A DNA stretch of 64,000 nucleotides from Microvirga subterranea (GCF_003350535.1 NZ_QQBB01000010.1:50369-114368); one strand, 5' to 3'; numbered from the stretch's first letter, positions 29,118 to 37,634 are shown. The notes: a model not told the origin generated them from the letters alone. A program made the numbers and translations.

Positions 29118-30782
29118 TTACATGTTGATGTAGTTCGGACCGCCCGCGCCTTCGGGCGTGACCCAGTTGATGTTCTGGTTCGGGTCCTTGATGTCGCAGG
29201 TTTTGCAGTGCACGCAGTTCTGCGCATTGATCTGGTAGCGCGGACCGCCCTCCCCCTCGACCCATTCGTAGACGCCGGCCGGGCAGTAGCGCTGCGACGG
29301 GCCGCCATAGACGTCGTGCTCGGAGGCCTTCTGCAGGCCCATGTCCTTGACCTGAAGGTGCGGCGGCTGGTCCTCCTCATGGTTGGTGTTCGACAGGAAC
29401 ACCGAGGAGAGCTTGTCGAAGGTGAGCACCCCGTCCGGCTTCGGATACGTGATCGGCGTCACCTCCGAGAGCGGCAGGAGGCATTCGTGGTCGGGCTTGC
29501 CGTGCTTCATGGTGCCGAAGAACGACCAGCCGAACAGCTCCGTCATCCACATGTCGAGGCCGCCGAGCGCCACGCCGGCCGCCGTGCCGTATCTCGACCA
29601 GAGCGGCTTCACGTTGCGCACGCGCTTGAGGTCGTAGCCGATCGGCGAGGAGCGCCAGGATTCCTCGTAAGAAGCCACCTCGTCATGGGCGCGGCCCGCC
29701 TGCAGGGCCGCGAAGACGTGGTCGGCACAGAGCATGCCGGACAGGATGGCGTTGTGGCTGCCCTTGATACGCGGCACGTTCACGAAGCCGGCGGAATCGC
29801 CCACGAGGCATCCGCCGGGGAAGGACAGGCGCGGCACCGACTGCCAGCCCCCCTCCATGATGGCGCGGGCGCCGTAGCCGATGCGCTTGGCGCCCTCGAA
29901 CACGTCGCGGACCATCGGGTGGGTCTTGAAGCGCTGGAACTCCTCGAACGGCGACAGGGTCGGGTTCTTGTAGTTCAGGTGCACCACGAAGCCGACCGAC
30001 ACGAGGTTGTCGTCGAAATGGTAGAGCCAGGAGCCGCCGCCGGCATTGTTCGGCAGGGGCCAACCCATGGAGTGGCGCACGAGGCCTGCTTGAAACTTCT
30101 CCGGCCGGACCTGCCACAGCTCCTTAATGCCGATGCCGTATTTCTGGTGGTCGCGGCCCTGATTGAGGCCGAAGCGCTCGACCATCTGCTTGGTGAGCGA
30201 GCCGCGGGCACCCTCGCCGAAGATCGTGTACTTGGCGCGCAGCTCCATGCCGCGGGTGAAGCTGGCGTTGGGCTCTCCGTCGCGGCCGATGCCCATGTCG
30301 CCGGTGGCGACGCCCACCACCTTGCCGTCCTCGACCAGGACCTCGGCCGCCGGGAAGCCCGGATAGATCTCGACGCCGAGCTCCTCGGCCTTGCGGCCGA
30401 GATAGCGGGCGACGTTGCCGAGCGAGCCCACGAAGTTGCCGTGGTTGTTCATGAGCTTGGGCATGAACACGTTGGGGAGCTTCAGGCCGCCCGCCGGCCC
30501 GAGATAGATGAACTCGTCGGCCGTGACCTGGGTGTGGAGCGGCCGGTCGGAATCCTCGCGCCACTCAGGGATGAGCCGGTCGAGGCCGATCGGGTCGATC
30601 ACCGCGCCGGAGAGGATGTGCGCGCCGACCTCGGAGCCCTTCTCCACCACCACGACCGAAATGTCCGCGCCCGTCTCGGCCGCCAGCTGCTTGAGCCGGA
30701 TGGCGGTGGCAAGGCCCGCAGGACCGGCGCCGACGACGACGACGTCGAACTCCATCGATTCACGGGCGGGCAGATCGGCCAT
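29118..30782 (-). CDS. Electron transfer flavoprotein-ubiquinone oxidoreductase
   Basis: 554 residues, normal length. Membrane-bound FAD and 4Fe-4S enzyme that passes electrons from ETF (fed by acyl-CoA and amine dehydrogenases) to ubiquinone. FAD motif VVVVGAGPAGLATAIRL lies near the N-terminus (residues about 14-30). SGAVIDPIGLDRLIPEW and DHQKYGIGIKELW are family signatures. The C-terminal cluster motif has four Cys (YCPAGVYEW, then NCVHCKTCDIKDP). It stands alone, transcribed away from ogt. Confidence 0.95.
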   Translation of the reverse strand: MADLPARESMEFDVVVVGAGPAGLATAIRLKQLAAETGADISVVVVEKGSEVGAHILSGAVIDPIGLDRLIPEWREDSDRPLHTQVTADEFIYLGPAGGLKLPNVFMPKLMNNHGNFVGSLGNVARYLGRKAEELGVEIYPGFPAAEVLVEDGKVVGVATGDMGIGRDGEPNASFTRGMELRAKYTIFGEGARGSLTKQMVERFGLNQGRDHQKYGIGIKELWQVRPEKFQAGLVRHSMGWPLPNNAGGGSWLYHFDDNLVSVGFVVHLNYKNPTLSPFEEFQRFKTHPMVRDVFEGAKRIGYGARAIMEGGWQSVPRLSFPGGCLVGDSAGFVNVPRIKGSHNAILSGMLCADHVFAALQAGRAHDEVASYEESWRSSPIGYDLKRVRNVKPLWSRYGTAAGVALGGLDMWMTELFGWSFFGTMKHGKPDHECLLPLSEVTPITYPKPDGVLTFDKLSSVFLSNTNHEEDQPPHLQVKDMGLQKASEHDVYGGPSQRYCPAGVYEWVEGEGGPRYQINAQNCVHCKTCDIKDPNQNINWVTPEGAGGPNYINM

Positions 30783-31052
30783 GCTTTCCTCCTGATACGC
30801 GGCTCAACGCTTGAAGCGGCAGATAGTTTACATATGAACAGTCTGGCCGACTTCTCAAGTCCTCTTACCTTAGAAGCTTCCTAGCTTCATTGACGCCGGG
30901 TCGAAAGTTCTCTTTCGTCATAAGGTTATGCACAAGGTCGATCATCGCCGTCGGCCCTGACGGACATCGATCACCTCGGCGGAGAGGAGGACCACCGCGC
31001 GAAGGAGCCTGTCCCGAGTTGTTCGGCGATGCCGGGAGGACTACAAGGAAGC

Positions 31053-31619
31053 ATGCCGGATCATCCGTCGGACCACGGAACGTTCTATACGCTGTTCGAA
31101 ACTTCCATCGGGCTCTGCGGGCTCGCTTGGAACGAGCGCGGCGTGGTCGGATTCCAGCTTCCCGAGGATGGCGTTCCGAAGGTCCGTGCCCGCCTCGCCA
31201 GGCGCTTTCCGGGGATCGTCGAGGCCGCGCCGCCTCCGGCCATCCAAGCCATCGTCGCGGACGTGACCGCCCTGCTGCAGGGCGAAGCGCGCGATCTGTC
31301 CGCCGTGGCGCTGGACATGGACGGCGTGTCCGACTTCGACCGCCGCGTCTACGAGATCGCCCGCGGCATCCCGCCGGGCCGCGTGCTGACCTACGGGGAG
31401 GTTGCTGCCCGGCTCGGCATCGACAACGCCCGGGCGATCGGGCAGGCCCTCGGGCGCAACCCGTTCGCCATCATCGTGCCGTGCCACCGGGTCGTCGCGG
31501 CGGGCGGCAGGCTCGGTGGCTTCTCGGCCAATGGCGGCGCCATGATCAAGCGCCGCCTCCTTGCCATCGAAGGCGCCCGCCGCGACGAGGGCCCGACTCT
31601 CTTCGACCTGATTTCGTAA
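31053..31619 (+). CDS. ogt: Methylated-DNA--[protein]-cysteine S-methyltransferase
   Basis: 188 residues from ATG 31053, chosen because GGAA lies close upstream; an ATG at 31029 is less well placed. Suicide repair protein for O6-methylguanine. The active site is C144 in IIVPCHRVVAAGGRLGGFS, with the helix-turn-helix DNA-binding segment (GRVLTYGEVAARLG, ARAIGQALGRNP) before it. There is no N-terminal Ada domain, so it is an Ogt/MGMT-type single-domain enzyme. The family-4 uracil-DNA glycosylase gene follows 69 bp downstream, forming a small repair pair. Confidence 0.93.
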   Translation: MPDHPSDHGTFYTLFETSIGLCGLAWNERGVVGFQLPEDGVPKVRARLARRFPGIVEAAPPPAIQAIVADVTALLQGEARDLSAVALDMDGVSDFDRRVYEIARGIPPGRVLTYGEVAARLGIDNARAIGQALGRNPFAIIVPCHRVVAAGGRLGGFSANGGAMIKRRLLAIEGARRDEGPTLFDLIS

Positions 31620-31688
31620 AGCCGGGATCTGCCGGGCCCTCGACAGGCCCGAGTTGTTCATCGCCCCTAGGATGCTTACATACGATCC

Positions 31689-32516
31689 ATGCAGGATCAC
31701 CCTCACGACCGCGACGCTCTCCAAGCGCTCCTCGACTTCCACGTCGAGGCGGGGGTGGACCTTGCCCTGGACGAGACGCCCCACAACCGCTTCGCCGAAC
31801 CGGCCCCCGCCCCCAGCCAGCCGAAGGCGCAGGAGCCGAGGCGCCAAGCGCCCCAAGCTGCGCCCCCGCCTCCGCGCACGCTGCCCAAGATGGCGGCCGC
31901 CGCGCCCGAGGACGTGGCCACCATGGCGCGGGAACTGGCGCGCGATGCCAAGTCCCTGGAGGAGCTCGAAGGGCTCCTGCGGGAGTTCGACGGCTGTGCC
32001 CTCAAGTTCAGCGCCAAGAACCTCGCTTTCGCGGACGGCAATCCGGAAGGACGCGTCATGCTCGTGGGTGAGGCGCCCGGCGCCGACGAGGACCGGATCG
32101 GAAAGCCCTTCATGGGCCGCTCCGGCCAGCTTCTCGACCGGATGCTCGCCGCCGTCGGCCTCGACCGGTCCCAGGTTTACGTGGCCAACATCGTGCCCTG
32201 GCGCCCGCCGGGGAACCGCACGCCGACCCCGCAGGAGGTCGCGATCTGCAAGCCGTTCATCGCCCGGCAGATCGAGCTCGCCGGCCCCGAATTCCTGCTC
32301 TGCCTCGGCGGCCCGGCCGCCCAGAACCTGCTCGGCGTCAAGGATGGGATTCTTCGCACCCGCGGGCGCTGGTTCACCTACAAGACGGAGGATGGGCGCG
32401 ATGTCCGCGCTCTTCCGACCCTGCATCCGGCCTATCTCCTGCGCCAGCCCCTGCAGAAGCGGCTCGGCTGGCGGGATTTCACGGCTCTTCGCCGCGCCCT
32501 CGACGGGAAGGATTGA
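31689..32516 (+). CDS. Uracil-DNA glycosylase, family 4-like
   Basis: 275 residues. The first 80 or so are Pro/Ala-rich and probably disordered. The UDG domain has VGEAPGADEDRIGKPFMGRSG (motif A, shown here to its core GEAPGADEDRIGKPF) and the LHPAYLLRQP motif near the C-terminus. Family 4 enzymes remove uracil from DNA and usually hold a 4Fe-4S cluster through C-x2-C, then C-x14-17-C. Here C103 is followed by K106 where the second Cys would be, while C187 and C205 keep the second pair. So one ligand appears replaced. An alternative downstream start does not change this. Confidence 0.88.
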   Translation: MQDHPHDRDALQALLDFHVEAGVDLALDETPHNRFAEPAPAPSQPKAQEPRRQAPQAAPPPPRTLPKMAAAAPEDVATMARELARDAKSLEELEGLLREFDGCALKFSAKNLAFADGNPEGRVMLVGEAPGADEDRIGKPFMGRSGQLLDRMLAAVGLDRSQVYVANIVPWRPPGNRTPTPQEVAICKPFIARQIELAGPEFLLCLGGPAAQNLLGVKDGILRTRGRWFTYKTEDGRDVRALPTLHPAYLLRQPLQKRLGWRDFTALRRALDGKD

Positions 32517-32604
32517 GGCGGTCTTCCGCCCCGGGACGGAACCCGCCTATAAGGTTCAGCTTTAAGACCGTGCGGTACGTTGCGCCGCTTTTGGTAGGTG
32601 GACC

Positions 32605-33474
32605 ATGCGCTGGGAAGACTTTCGAACCTCGTCCAATGTGGAAGACCGACGCGGCATGGGCATTCCCGGCGGCGCCGGCGGCCTCGGCATGGGCACCATC
32701 ATCATCCTCGGCCTGGTCGGCTGGGCGCTGGGCATCGACCCACGCGTCCTGATCGGCGGCGCCGAGATGATCGCGGGCGGCGGCTCGGGCTACCAGCAGC
32801 AGCAGCAGGGCCGCCAGGGCACGCCCCAGGACGAGATGGGCCGCTTCGCCTCCGCGATCCTCGGCAACACCGAGGACGTGTGGAAGACCGTGCTGCCCCA
32901 GCAGACCAACCGCCAGTATGATCCGCCGAAGCTCGTGCTCTTCTCCGGCGCGACCCGCTCCGGCTGCGGCGGCGCGCAATCCGCCATGGGGCCGTTCTAC
33001 TGCCCGCTCGACCAGACCATCTACATCGACCTGTCGTTCTTCCAGGAGATGCAGCAGCGCTTCCGCGCCGGCGGCGACTTCGCCTATGCCTACGTGCTCG
33101 CTCACGAGGTCGGCCACCACGTCGAGAACGAGCTCGGCATCCTGCCCCGCGTGCAGGAGCGCCAGCAGCAGGTCGGCGGCTCCGAGCGCAACCAGCTTTC
33201 CGTCCGCGTCGAGCTGATGGCCGACTGCCTCGCAGGCGTCTGGGCGCACCATTCCAACCAGCGCTGGCAGTCGCTCGAACAGGGCGACATCGAGGAGGCG
33301 ATCCGGGCCGCCGAGGCCATCGGCGACGACCGCCTGCAGAAGCAGAGCCAGGGCCGCGTGATGCCCGACAGCTTCACCCACGGCTCCTCCGAGCAGCGCA
33401 TGCGCTGGCTCACGACGGGCCTGAAGAGCGGACAGGTCCAGGCCTGCGACACGTTCCGGGCGGCGAGGCTTTAG
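32605..33474 (+). CDS. Neutral zinc metallopeptidase (YpfJ family)
   Basis: 289 residues. One N-terminal hydrophobic segment (residues 27-45, after a Gly-rich stretch) would anchor it in the inner membrane with the rest in the periplasm. The zinc motif HEVGHH is at 167-172, within YVLAHEVGHHVENELG, preceded by CPLDQTIYIDLSFFQEM, as in YpfJ/DUF-type zinc peptidases. A poly-Gln run (residues 64-68) follows the anchor. Substrate unknown. GTAGGTGG lies upstream of the ATG. It follows the UDG gene by 88 bp. Confidence 0.92.
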   Translation: MRWEDFRTSSNVEDRRGMGIPGGAGGLGMGTIIILGLVGWALGIDPRVLIGGAEMIAGGGSGYQQQQQGRQGTPQDEMGRFASAILGNTEDVWKTVLPQQTNRQYDPPKLVLFSGATRSGCGGAQSAMGPFYCPLDQTIYIDLSFFQEMQQRFRAGGDFAYAYVLAHEVGHHVENELGILPRVQERQQQVGGSERNQLSVRVELMADCLAGVWAHHSNQRWQSLEQGDIEEAIRAAEAIGDDRLQKQSQGRVMPDSFTHGSSEQRMRWLTTGLKSGQVQACDTFRAARL

Positions 33475-33582
33475 TTCGGACCATTTTTGGCCGAGCGCCA
33501 TCGCAAGGTCTCAGAATTCAGCCATACCGCCTGGCAGCGGCCCTGAGCTAGACTGAGGGCCGTTTGCACGTGGAGGCACGGC

Positions 33583-34173
33583 ATGGCGGAAAATCCGGAA
33601 AGCGGCATCGGACATCGCAAGCGCCTTTGGAGGATAGCTCCCTGGACGATCTCGGCACTCACTTTGCTGCTCCCGCTGATCGCAATGCAGTTCACGGACG
33701 AAGTGGACTGGAATGCGACTGATTTCGCCGTTCTCGGCATCATGCTGACCGGCGCTTGCGGCGCCTACGAACTGGCGGCAAGCAGGAACGGAAACATCGC
33801 TTACCGGGCCGGCGTCGGCGTTGCGCTCGTGGCGGCGTTCATCCTCATTTGGATGAACCTTTCTGTCGGCATCATCGGGGCTGACGACGATCCAGCCAAC
33901 CTGATGTATGGCGGAGTGCTCGCCGCCGGACTCTTCGGCGCCTTCATCGTACGCTTTCAGCCTCGCGGCATGGCGCGCGCGTTGGTCGCGACGGCGCTCG
34001 CCCAAATGGTGCCCGGCGTGGTTGCCCTGGCCGCCGGATGGGGATCCGCTGCGGAAAACTGGCCGGAGGCTATCGTGGTCCTGACCGGGTTCTTTGCTGC
34101 GCTATGGCTCATGTCGGCCTGGTTGTTTCGCAAGGCAGCACTGGGGCAGCCCCTTGCGGATGCAAAGCCGTAG
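33583..34173 (+). CDS. Six-helix integral membrane protein of unknown function
   Basis: 196 residues with six hydrophobic segments (about 19-36, 46-64, 72-92, 104-124, 131-152 and 161-182). There is no motif I recognise. Small proteins of this layout occur in alphaproteobacteria as hypothetical membrane proteins. It lies between the zinc peptidase and moaB on the same strand with gaps of about 100 bp on both sides, so membership of an operon is unclear. Confidence 0.72.
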   Translation: MAENPESGIGHRKRLWRIAPWTISALTLLLPLIAMQFTDEVDWNATDFAVLGIMLTGACGAYELAASRNGNIAYRAGVGVALVAAFILIWMNLSVGIIGADDDPANLMYGGVLAAGLFGAFIVRFQPRGMARALVATALAQMVPGVVALAAGWGSAAENWPEAIVVLTGFFAALWLMSAWLFRKAALGQPLADAKP

Positions 34174-34266
34174 GTAAGACAGACTGATCCCTCAGGCTCA
34201 TCGTTGTTTCTGGAACTCGCCCCTGTGCCGCGCTAGATAACGGCTCGTTCCATCAGAGCCCATTCC

Positions 34267-34815
34267 ATGCCCGGCATCGACCCGTCCCTCACCTTCATTC
34301 CTCTCTCCATCGCGGTGCTGACCGTCTCCGATACGCGCTCGCTGGAGGAGGACAAGTCCGGCGCGACGCTCGCCGAGCGTCTGACGAAGGCCGGGCACCG
34401 GCTCGGTGACCGGGCCATCGTGACGGACGACGTGGAAGCGATCCGGGCCAAGGTGAAGGGCTGGATCGCCGACCCCGCCATCGACGTGATCATCACCACC
34501 GGCGGCACCGGCTTCACCGGCCGCGACGTGACGCCGGAGGCCGTCGAGCCCCTGTTCGAGAAGCGCATGGACGGCTTCTCGGCCGTGTTCCACCGCATCA
34601 GCTACGACAAGATCGGCACCTCGACGATCCAGTCCCGCGCCACCGCCGGCGTGGCGGGCTCGACCTTCATCTTCGTGCTGCCGGGCTCGCCCGGCGCCTG
34701 CAAGGACGCCTGGGACGGGATCCTGGAAACCCAGCTCGATTATCGCTACCGGCCCTGCAACTTCGTCGAGATCATGCCGCGCCTCGACGAGCACCTGAAG
34801 CGCACGAAGGGCTGA
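34267..34815 (+). CDS. moaB: Molybdenum cofactor biosynthesis protein B
   Basis: 182 residues. MoaB/MogA fold: VLTVSDTRSLEEDKSG near the N-terminus, then the pterin-binding IITTGGTGFTGRDVTPEAVEPL and the late STFIFVLPGSPGACKDAWD. It acts in adenylylation of molybdopterin or a related step. Length matches MoaB. No other molybdenum genes are in the window, so it is an isolated copy. A two-hairpin repeat follows. Confidence 0.93.
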   Translation: MPGIDPSLTFIPLSIAVLTVSDTRSLEEDKSGATLAERLTKAGHRLGDRAIVTDDVEAIRAKVKGWIADPAIDVIITTGGTGFTGRDVTPEAVEPLFEKRMDGFSAVFHRISYDKIGTSTIQSRATAGVAGSTFIFVLPGSPGACKDAWDGILETQLDYRYRPCNFVEIMPRLDEHLKRTKG

Positions 34816-34821
34816 TCCCTT

Positions 34822-34935
34822 AGAGCATCGTGCGAAAAAGTGGACCCGGTTTTTCGCCAGAACGATGCTCTCATTTAGAGAGAAAGCATCGGATCGATCC
34901 CGAAAGTGCAGATCCACTTTCGGGTCCGATGCTTT
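34822..34935. repeat. Double-hairpin intergenic repeat, family R2
   Basis: Two adjacent nested palindromes. The first has outer arms AGAGCATCGT (34822-34831) and ACGATGCTCT (34862-34871) around GCGAAAAA/TTTTTCGC. The second has outer arms AAAGCATCGGA (34883-34893) and TCCGATGCTTT (34925-34935) around CCCGAAAGTG/CACTTTCGGG. It separates two convergent genes and could also terminate transcription both ways. The arms share the GCATCG core seen in the hairpin at 451-475. Confidence 0.8.
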
Positions 34936-35437
34936 AGCCGAAGGCCGGGTCGCGCTCGATCACGGCGGCGAGCCGCACGGGCCGCCGCGGCCTGACGCCG
35001 TCGAGCAGAACCCGGCGATGGACGAGGTCGCCGGCCCGAATGGTCGTTTTTCCGGCGAGACGGCACACGGCGTCGATCGCCGGCCGGAAAAATCCCGCCT
35101 GCCGATGGCGCAGCCGCGCGATCCCCCGCTCCGGCAGGCTTAAGGCGACGAAGCGGTCCAGCACCCGGATCCAACCCTCCCGGGGGATGTCCCCGTCGTC
35201 GAGGCACAGGATCCAGTCGCGCCGGGCCGCTTCGGCACCGGCCTTCCAGGAATTCTCTTCCGTCACGATCAGGGTCGCGCCGCTGGCATCGGCCACGCGG
35301 GCGACGGTGTCATCCTCCCGAGGGGCCAGGATGACGGCATCGCCGACGAGCCCCGCCGCGACGGCGGGCACGAGGGAACTCAAGGTCACGGCCAGGGCCT
35401 CGGGTCCCCGGGTGACGCGAACGAGAACGGTGATCAT
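34934..35437 (-). CDS. Glycosyltransferase family 2-like protein
   Basis: 167 residues from ATG 35437 (MITVLVRVTRGPEALAVTLSSL). The N-terminal part looks like a GT-A nucleotide-sugar fold: a VTLSSLVPAV segment, then SGATLIVTEENSWKAGAEAARRDWILCLDDGD, with the DDGD acidic motif in place of the metal-binding DxD. It is much shorter than full GT2 enzymes and lacks a clear catalytic-base region, so activity is uncertain; annotations such as 'glycosyl transferase' for similar short alphaproteobacterial proteins rest on the N-terminal fold alone. Its stop codon lies in the arm of the R2 repeat. It is divergent from the radical SAM gene and shares that upstream region. Confidence 0.65.
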   Translation of the reverse strand: MITVLVRVTRGPEALAVTLSSLVPAVAAGLVGDAVILAPREDDTVARVADASGATLIVTEENSWKAGAEAARRDWILCLDDGDIPREGWIRVLDRFVALSLPERGIARLRHRQAGFFRPAIDAVCRLAGKTTIRAGDLVHRRVLLDGVRPRRPVRLAAVIERDPAFG

Positions 35438-35492
35438 CTGGCAATTGTAGCCTCTCTGCGGGCCCGCGTCGCCACGAAGAAGACTTGATTTT

Positions 35493-35525
35493 GTTCCAGT
35501 TTTGTTCTTTGTTCCTAGTCTGTTC
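35493..35525 (+). promoter_or_regulatory. Two tandem LexA (SOS) boxes
   Basis: GTTC-N7-GTTC, the alphaproteobacterial LexA operator, occurs twice in a row: 35493-35507 and 35511-35525, with 3 bp between. They lie 27-60 bp upstream of the radical SAM start codon at 35553, where they would cover its promoter. The divergent glycosyltransferase-like gene starts 56 bp to the left. Confidence 0.82.
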
Positions 35526-35552
35526 CCATGCTTGGATTCGTTTGAGGCCCCC

Positions 35553-36734
35553 ATGACCGTCCGCGCCAAGGATAGCGCCCGTGATCCCGTCCGCTCCCGG
35601 CCGGCGACCCGCAGCCCGATCGAGGCGGCGGAGGCGGCCCGCCGCCGGATGGACGACCCGGCCTACCGGGTCGAGGCGGACCAGCGCCGGGGGCGCGGCG
35701 CCGTATCGAACCCGACCGGCCGCTACGAGCCGGCGCAGCGCGAGACGTTCGACGACGGCTGGGACCTTGAGGTGGACCTGCCTCCCCTGCCGACCGAGGT
35801 CATCATCGAGAAGCCGCGCACGGTCATCACGCGAAACGATTCGCCCGACATCGGCTACGACCGCTCGATCAACCCGTATCGCGGCTGCGAGCACGGCTGC
35901 TCCTACTGCTTCGCGAGGCCGACCCACGCCTATCAAGGCCTGTCCTCGGGGCTCGACTTCGAGACCAAGATCTTCGCCAAGCCCAGCGCGCCCGAATTGC
36001 TGGAGAAGGAACTGCGCGCCGCGAACTACCAGCCGGGCACGATCGCGATCGGGTCGAACACCGATCCGTATCAGCCGGTCGAACGGCGCTTCCGCATCAT
36101 GCGCGGCATCCTGGAGGTGCTGAACCAGGCCAACCATCCGGTCGGCATCGTGACGAAATCGGCCCTGGTCACCCGCGACATCGACATCCTGGCCCAGATG
36201 GCCGACAAGCAGCTCGCCAAGGTGGCGATCTCGATCACCACCCTCGACCCGAAGCTCGCCCGGAAGATGGAGCCCCGCGCCGCCTCGCCGGCCAAGCGCC
36301 TCGAGACGGTGCGCAAGCTCACCGAGAACGGCATTCCGGTGACGGTGCTCGTCGCCCCCATCATTCCGGCCATCAACGACCACGAGATCGAGGCGATCCT
36401 CAAGGCCTCGGCCGAGGCCGGCGCCACGGAGGCCGGCTACGTGCTGCTGCGCCTGCCGCACGACCTCAAGGAGCTGGTGCGCGACTGGCTGGCCGAGCAC
36501 TACCCCGACAAGCTCAACCACGTCTTCTCACTCCTCCAGGAGGCGCGTGGCGGCAAGGACTATGACGCCCAATGGGGGGTGCGCCAGACCGGCATCGGCC
36601 CCTATGCCTGGATGCTCGGCCGCCGCTTCGAGACCACCGCCGAGCGGCTTGGCCTGAACAAGCGCTCCCTGAAGCTGCGCACCGACCTGTTTCGCCCGCC
36701 CGCGAAGGAGACCGGGCAGCTGAGTTTGTTTTGA
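35553..36734 (+). CDS. PA0069-type radical SAM protein (SplB-like)
   Basis: 393 residues from ATG 35553, which has GAGG 5 nt upstream. The radical SAM cluster motif CxxxCxxC is C112, C116 and C119 (YRGCEHGCSYCFARPTH), as in PA0069-like proteins and the spore photoproduct lyase clan. GSNTDPYQPVERRFRIMRGILEV and AISITTLDPKLARKMEPRAASP are further signatures. The C-terminus ends QLSLF, reminiscent of a beta-clamp binding peptide (QLxLF). The biochemical role of this family is not established; the tandem LexA boxes upstream suggest induction by DNA damage. The first 60 residues are basic and probably disordered. Confidence 0.88.
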   Translation: MTVRAKDSARDPVRSRPATRSPIEAAEAARRRMDDPAYRVEADQRRGRGAVSNPTGRYEPAQRETFDDGWDLEVDLPPLPTEVIIEKPRTVITRNDSPDIGYDRSINPYRGCEHGCSYCFARPTHAYQGLSSGLDFETKIFAKPSAPELLEKELRAANYQPGTIAIGSNTDPYQPVERRFRIMRGILEVLNQANHPVGIVTKSALVTRDIDILAQMADKQLAKVAISITTLDPKLARKMEPRAASPAKRLETVRKLTENGIPVTVLVAPIIPAINDHEIEAILKASAEAGATEAGYVLLRLPHDLKELVRDWLAEHYPDKLNHVFSLLQEARGGKDYDAQWGVRQTGIGPYAWMLGRRFETTAERLGLNKRSLKLRTDLFRPPAKETGQLSLF

Positions 36735-36752
36735 GACTGCTCCTAACTCTGC

Positions 36753-36851
36753 CCTCATCCTGAGGAGCGGCGAAGCCGCGTCTCGAAGGATGCTTCCAGC
36801 GTGCACTGGAGACGCCTCGCCGTTCGAGACGCTTCGCTCCTCAGGGTGAGG
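36753..36851. repeat. Dispersed palindromic repeat, family R1, copy 3
   Basis: CCTCATCCTGAGGAG (36753-36767) faces CTCCTCAGGGTGAGG (36837-36851), one mismatch from a perfect palindrome. Inside is CGTCTCGAAGGATGC and a GTTCGAGACGC. It lies between the radical SAM gene and rnhB, on DNA with no other feature. Confidence 0.85.
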
Positions 36852-36971
36852 CTATGTGGGCATCAGTTCCTCGTTGCTGCTGAATGACCACGACGGCAGA
36901 TCAACACCTGCGTCACTGACGAATCGCCTTGAGGGTGGAAAACAAATCGCATCCCGGCTTTCATCCGGCCC

Positions 36972-37613
36972 ATGCCGGCACCGATTCGCACCCTCACCAA
37001 GCCGAGCCTCGGCATCGAGCGCGAGCTCGCCGCCCGCGCGGCTGGCTTCACCTGCATCGCGGGCCTCGACGAGGTCGGGCGCGGGCCGCTCGCGGGTCCC
37101 GTCGTCTCGGCCGCCGTCGTGCTCGATCTGGAGCGGGTGCCTGAAGGGCTTGCCGATTCGAAGGCGCTGACGGCCCAGAGGCGCGAGGCTCTGTTCGCCG
37201 AGATCCTCGCCACGTCGCATGTGGGAATCGCGTCGATCTCGCATGCGGAGATCGACAGCATCAACATCCGCCAGGCCTCGCTGCTGGCCATGTGCCGCGC
37301 GCTCGCGGCGCTGCCCTGCCGGCCCGACATGGCGCTCGTCGACGGCAACGATCCGCCGGACCTGCCCTGCTCCGTCGAGGCGATCGTGAAGGGCGATTCG
37401 CGAATCGCCTCCATCGCGGCAGCCTCCATCGTCGCGAAAGTGGTGCGCGACCGGCTGATGGCGCGGCTCGGAAACGCTTATCCGGCCTACGGTTTCGCGT
37501 CGAATGCCGGCTACAGCACCAAGACCCACCTCACGGTGCTGGCGAAGGAAGGCCCCTGCCCCTTCCATCGGTTGAGTTTCGCGCCCTTGAGGCAAGGGTT
37601 ACTCGACCTGTAA
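36972..37613 (+). CDS. rnhB: Ribonuclease HII
   Basis: 213 residues. Removes ribonucleotides from DNA-RNA hybrids. The active-site motif is D33-E34 in [15 protein letters not shown], with [17 protein letters not shown] and a late [18 protein letters not shown]. Length is usual. It lies just upstream of ccrM, an arrangement conserved in many alphaproteobacteria. No strong ribosome binding site is seen before the ATG. Confidence 0.94.
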   Translation: MPAPIRTLTKPSLGIERELAARAAGFTCIAGLDEVGRGPLAGPVVSAAVVLDLERVPEGLADSKALTAQRREALFAEILATSHVGIASISHAEIDSINIRQASLLAMCRALAALPCRPDMALVDGNDPPDLPCSVEAIVKGDSRIASIAAASIVAKVVRDRLMARLGNAYPAYGFASNAGYSTKTHLTVLAKEGPCPFHRLSFAPLRQGLLDL

Positions 37614-37619
37614 CCTTAC

Positions 37620-37634
37620 TTAACGTCCGTTAAC
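37620..37634 (+). promoter_or_regulatory. Phased TTAAC repeats upstream of ccrM
   Basis: TTAAC at 37620-37624 and 37630-37634, with GTAAC at 37610-37614 overlapping the rnhB stop. All are spaced 10 bp apart. CtrA sites are TTAA-N7-TTAA; here the spacer is 6, so this is at best an imperfect CtrA-like site. ccrM is a known CtrA target in Caulobacter. Confidence 0.35.

Noticed and set aside
34815..34940. R2 double hairpin considered as a small RNA or riboswitch
   Set aside because: Symmetric nested palindromes between convergent genes fit a repeat/terminator better; no promoter or aptamer consensus is visible.
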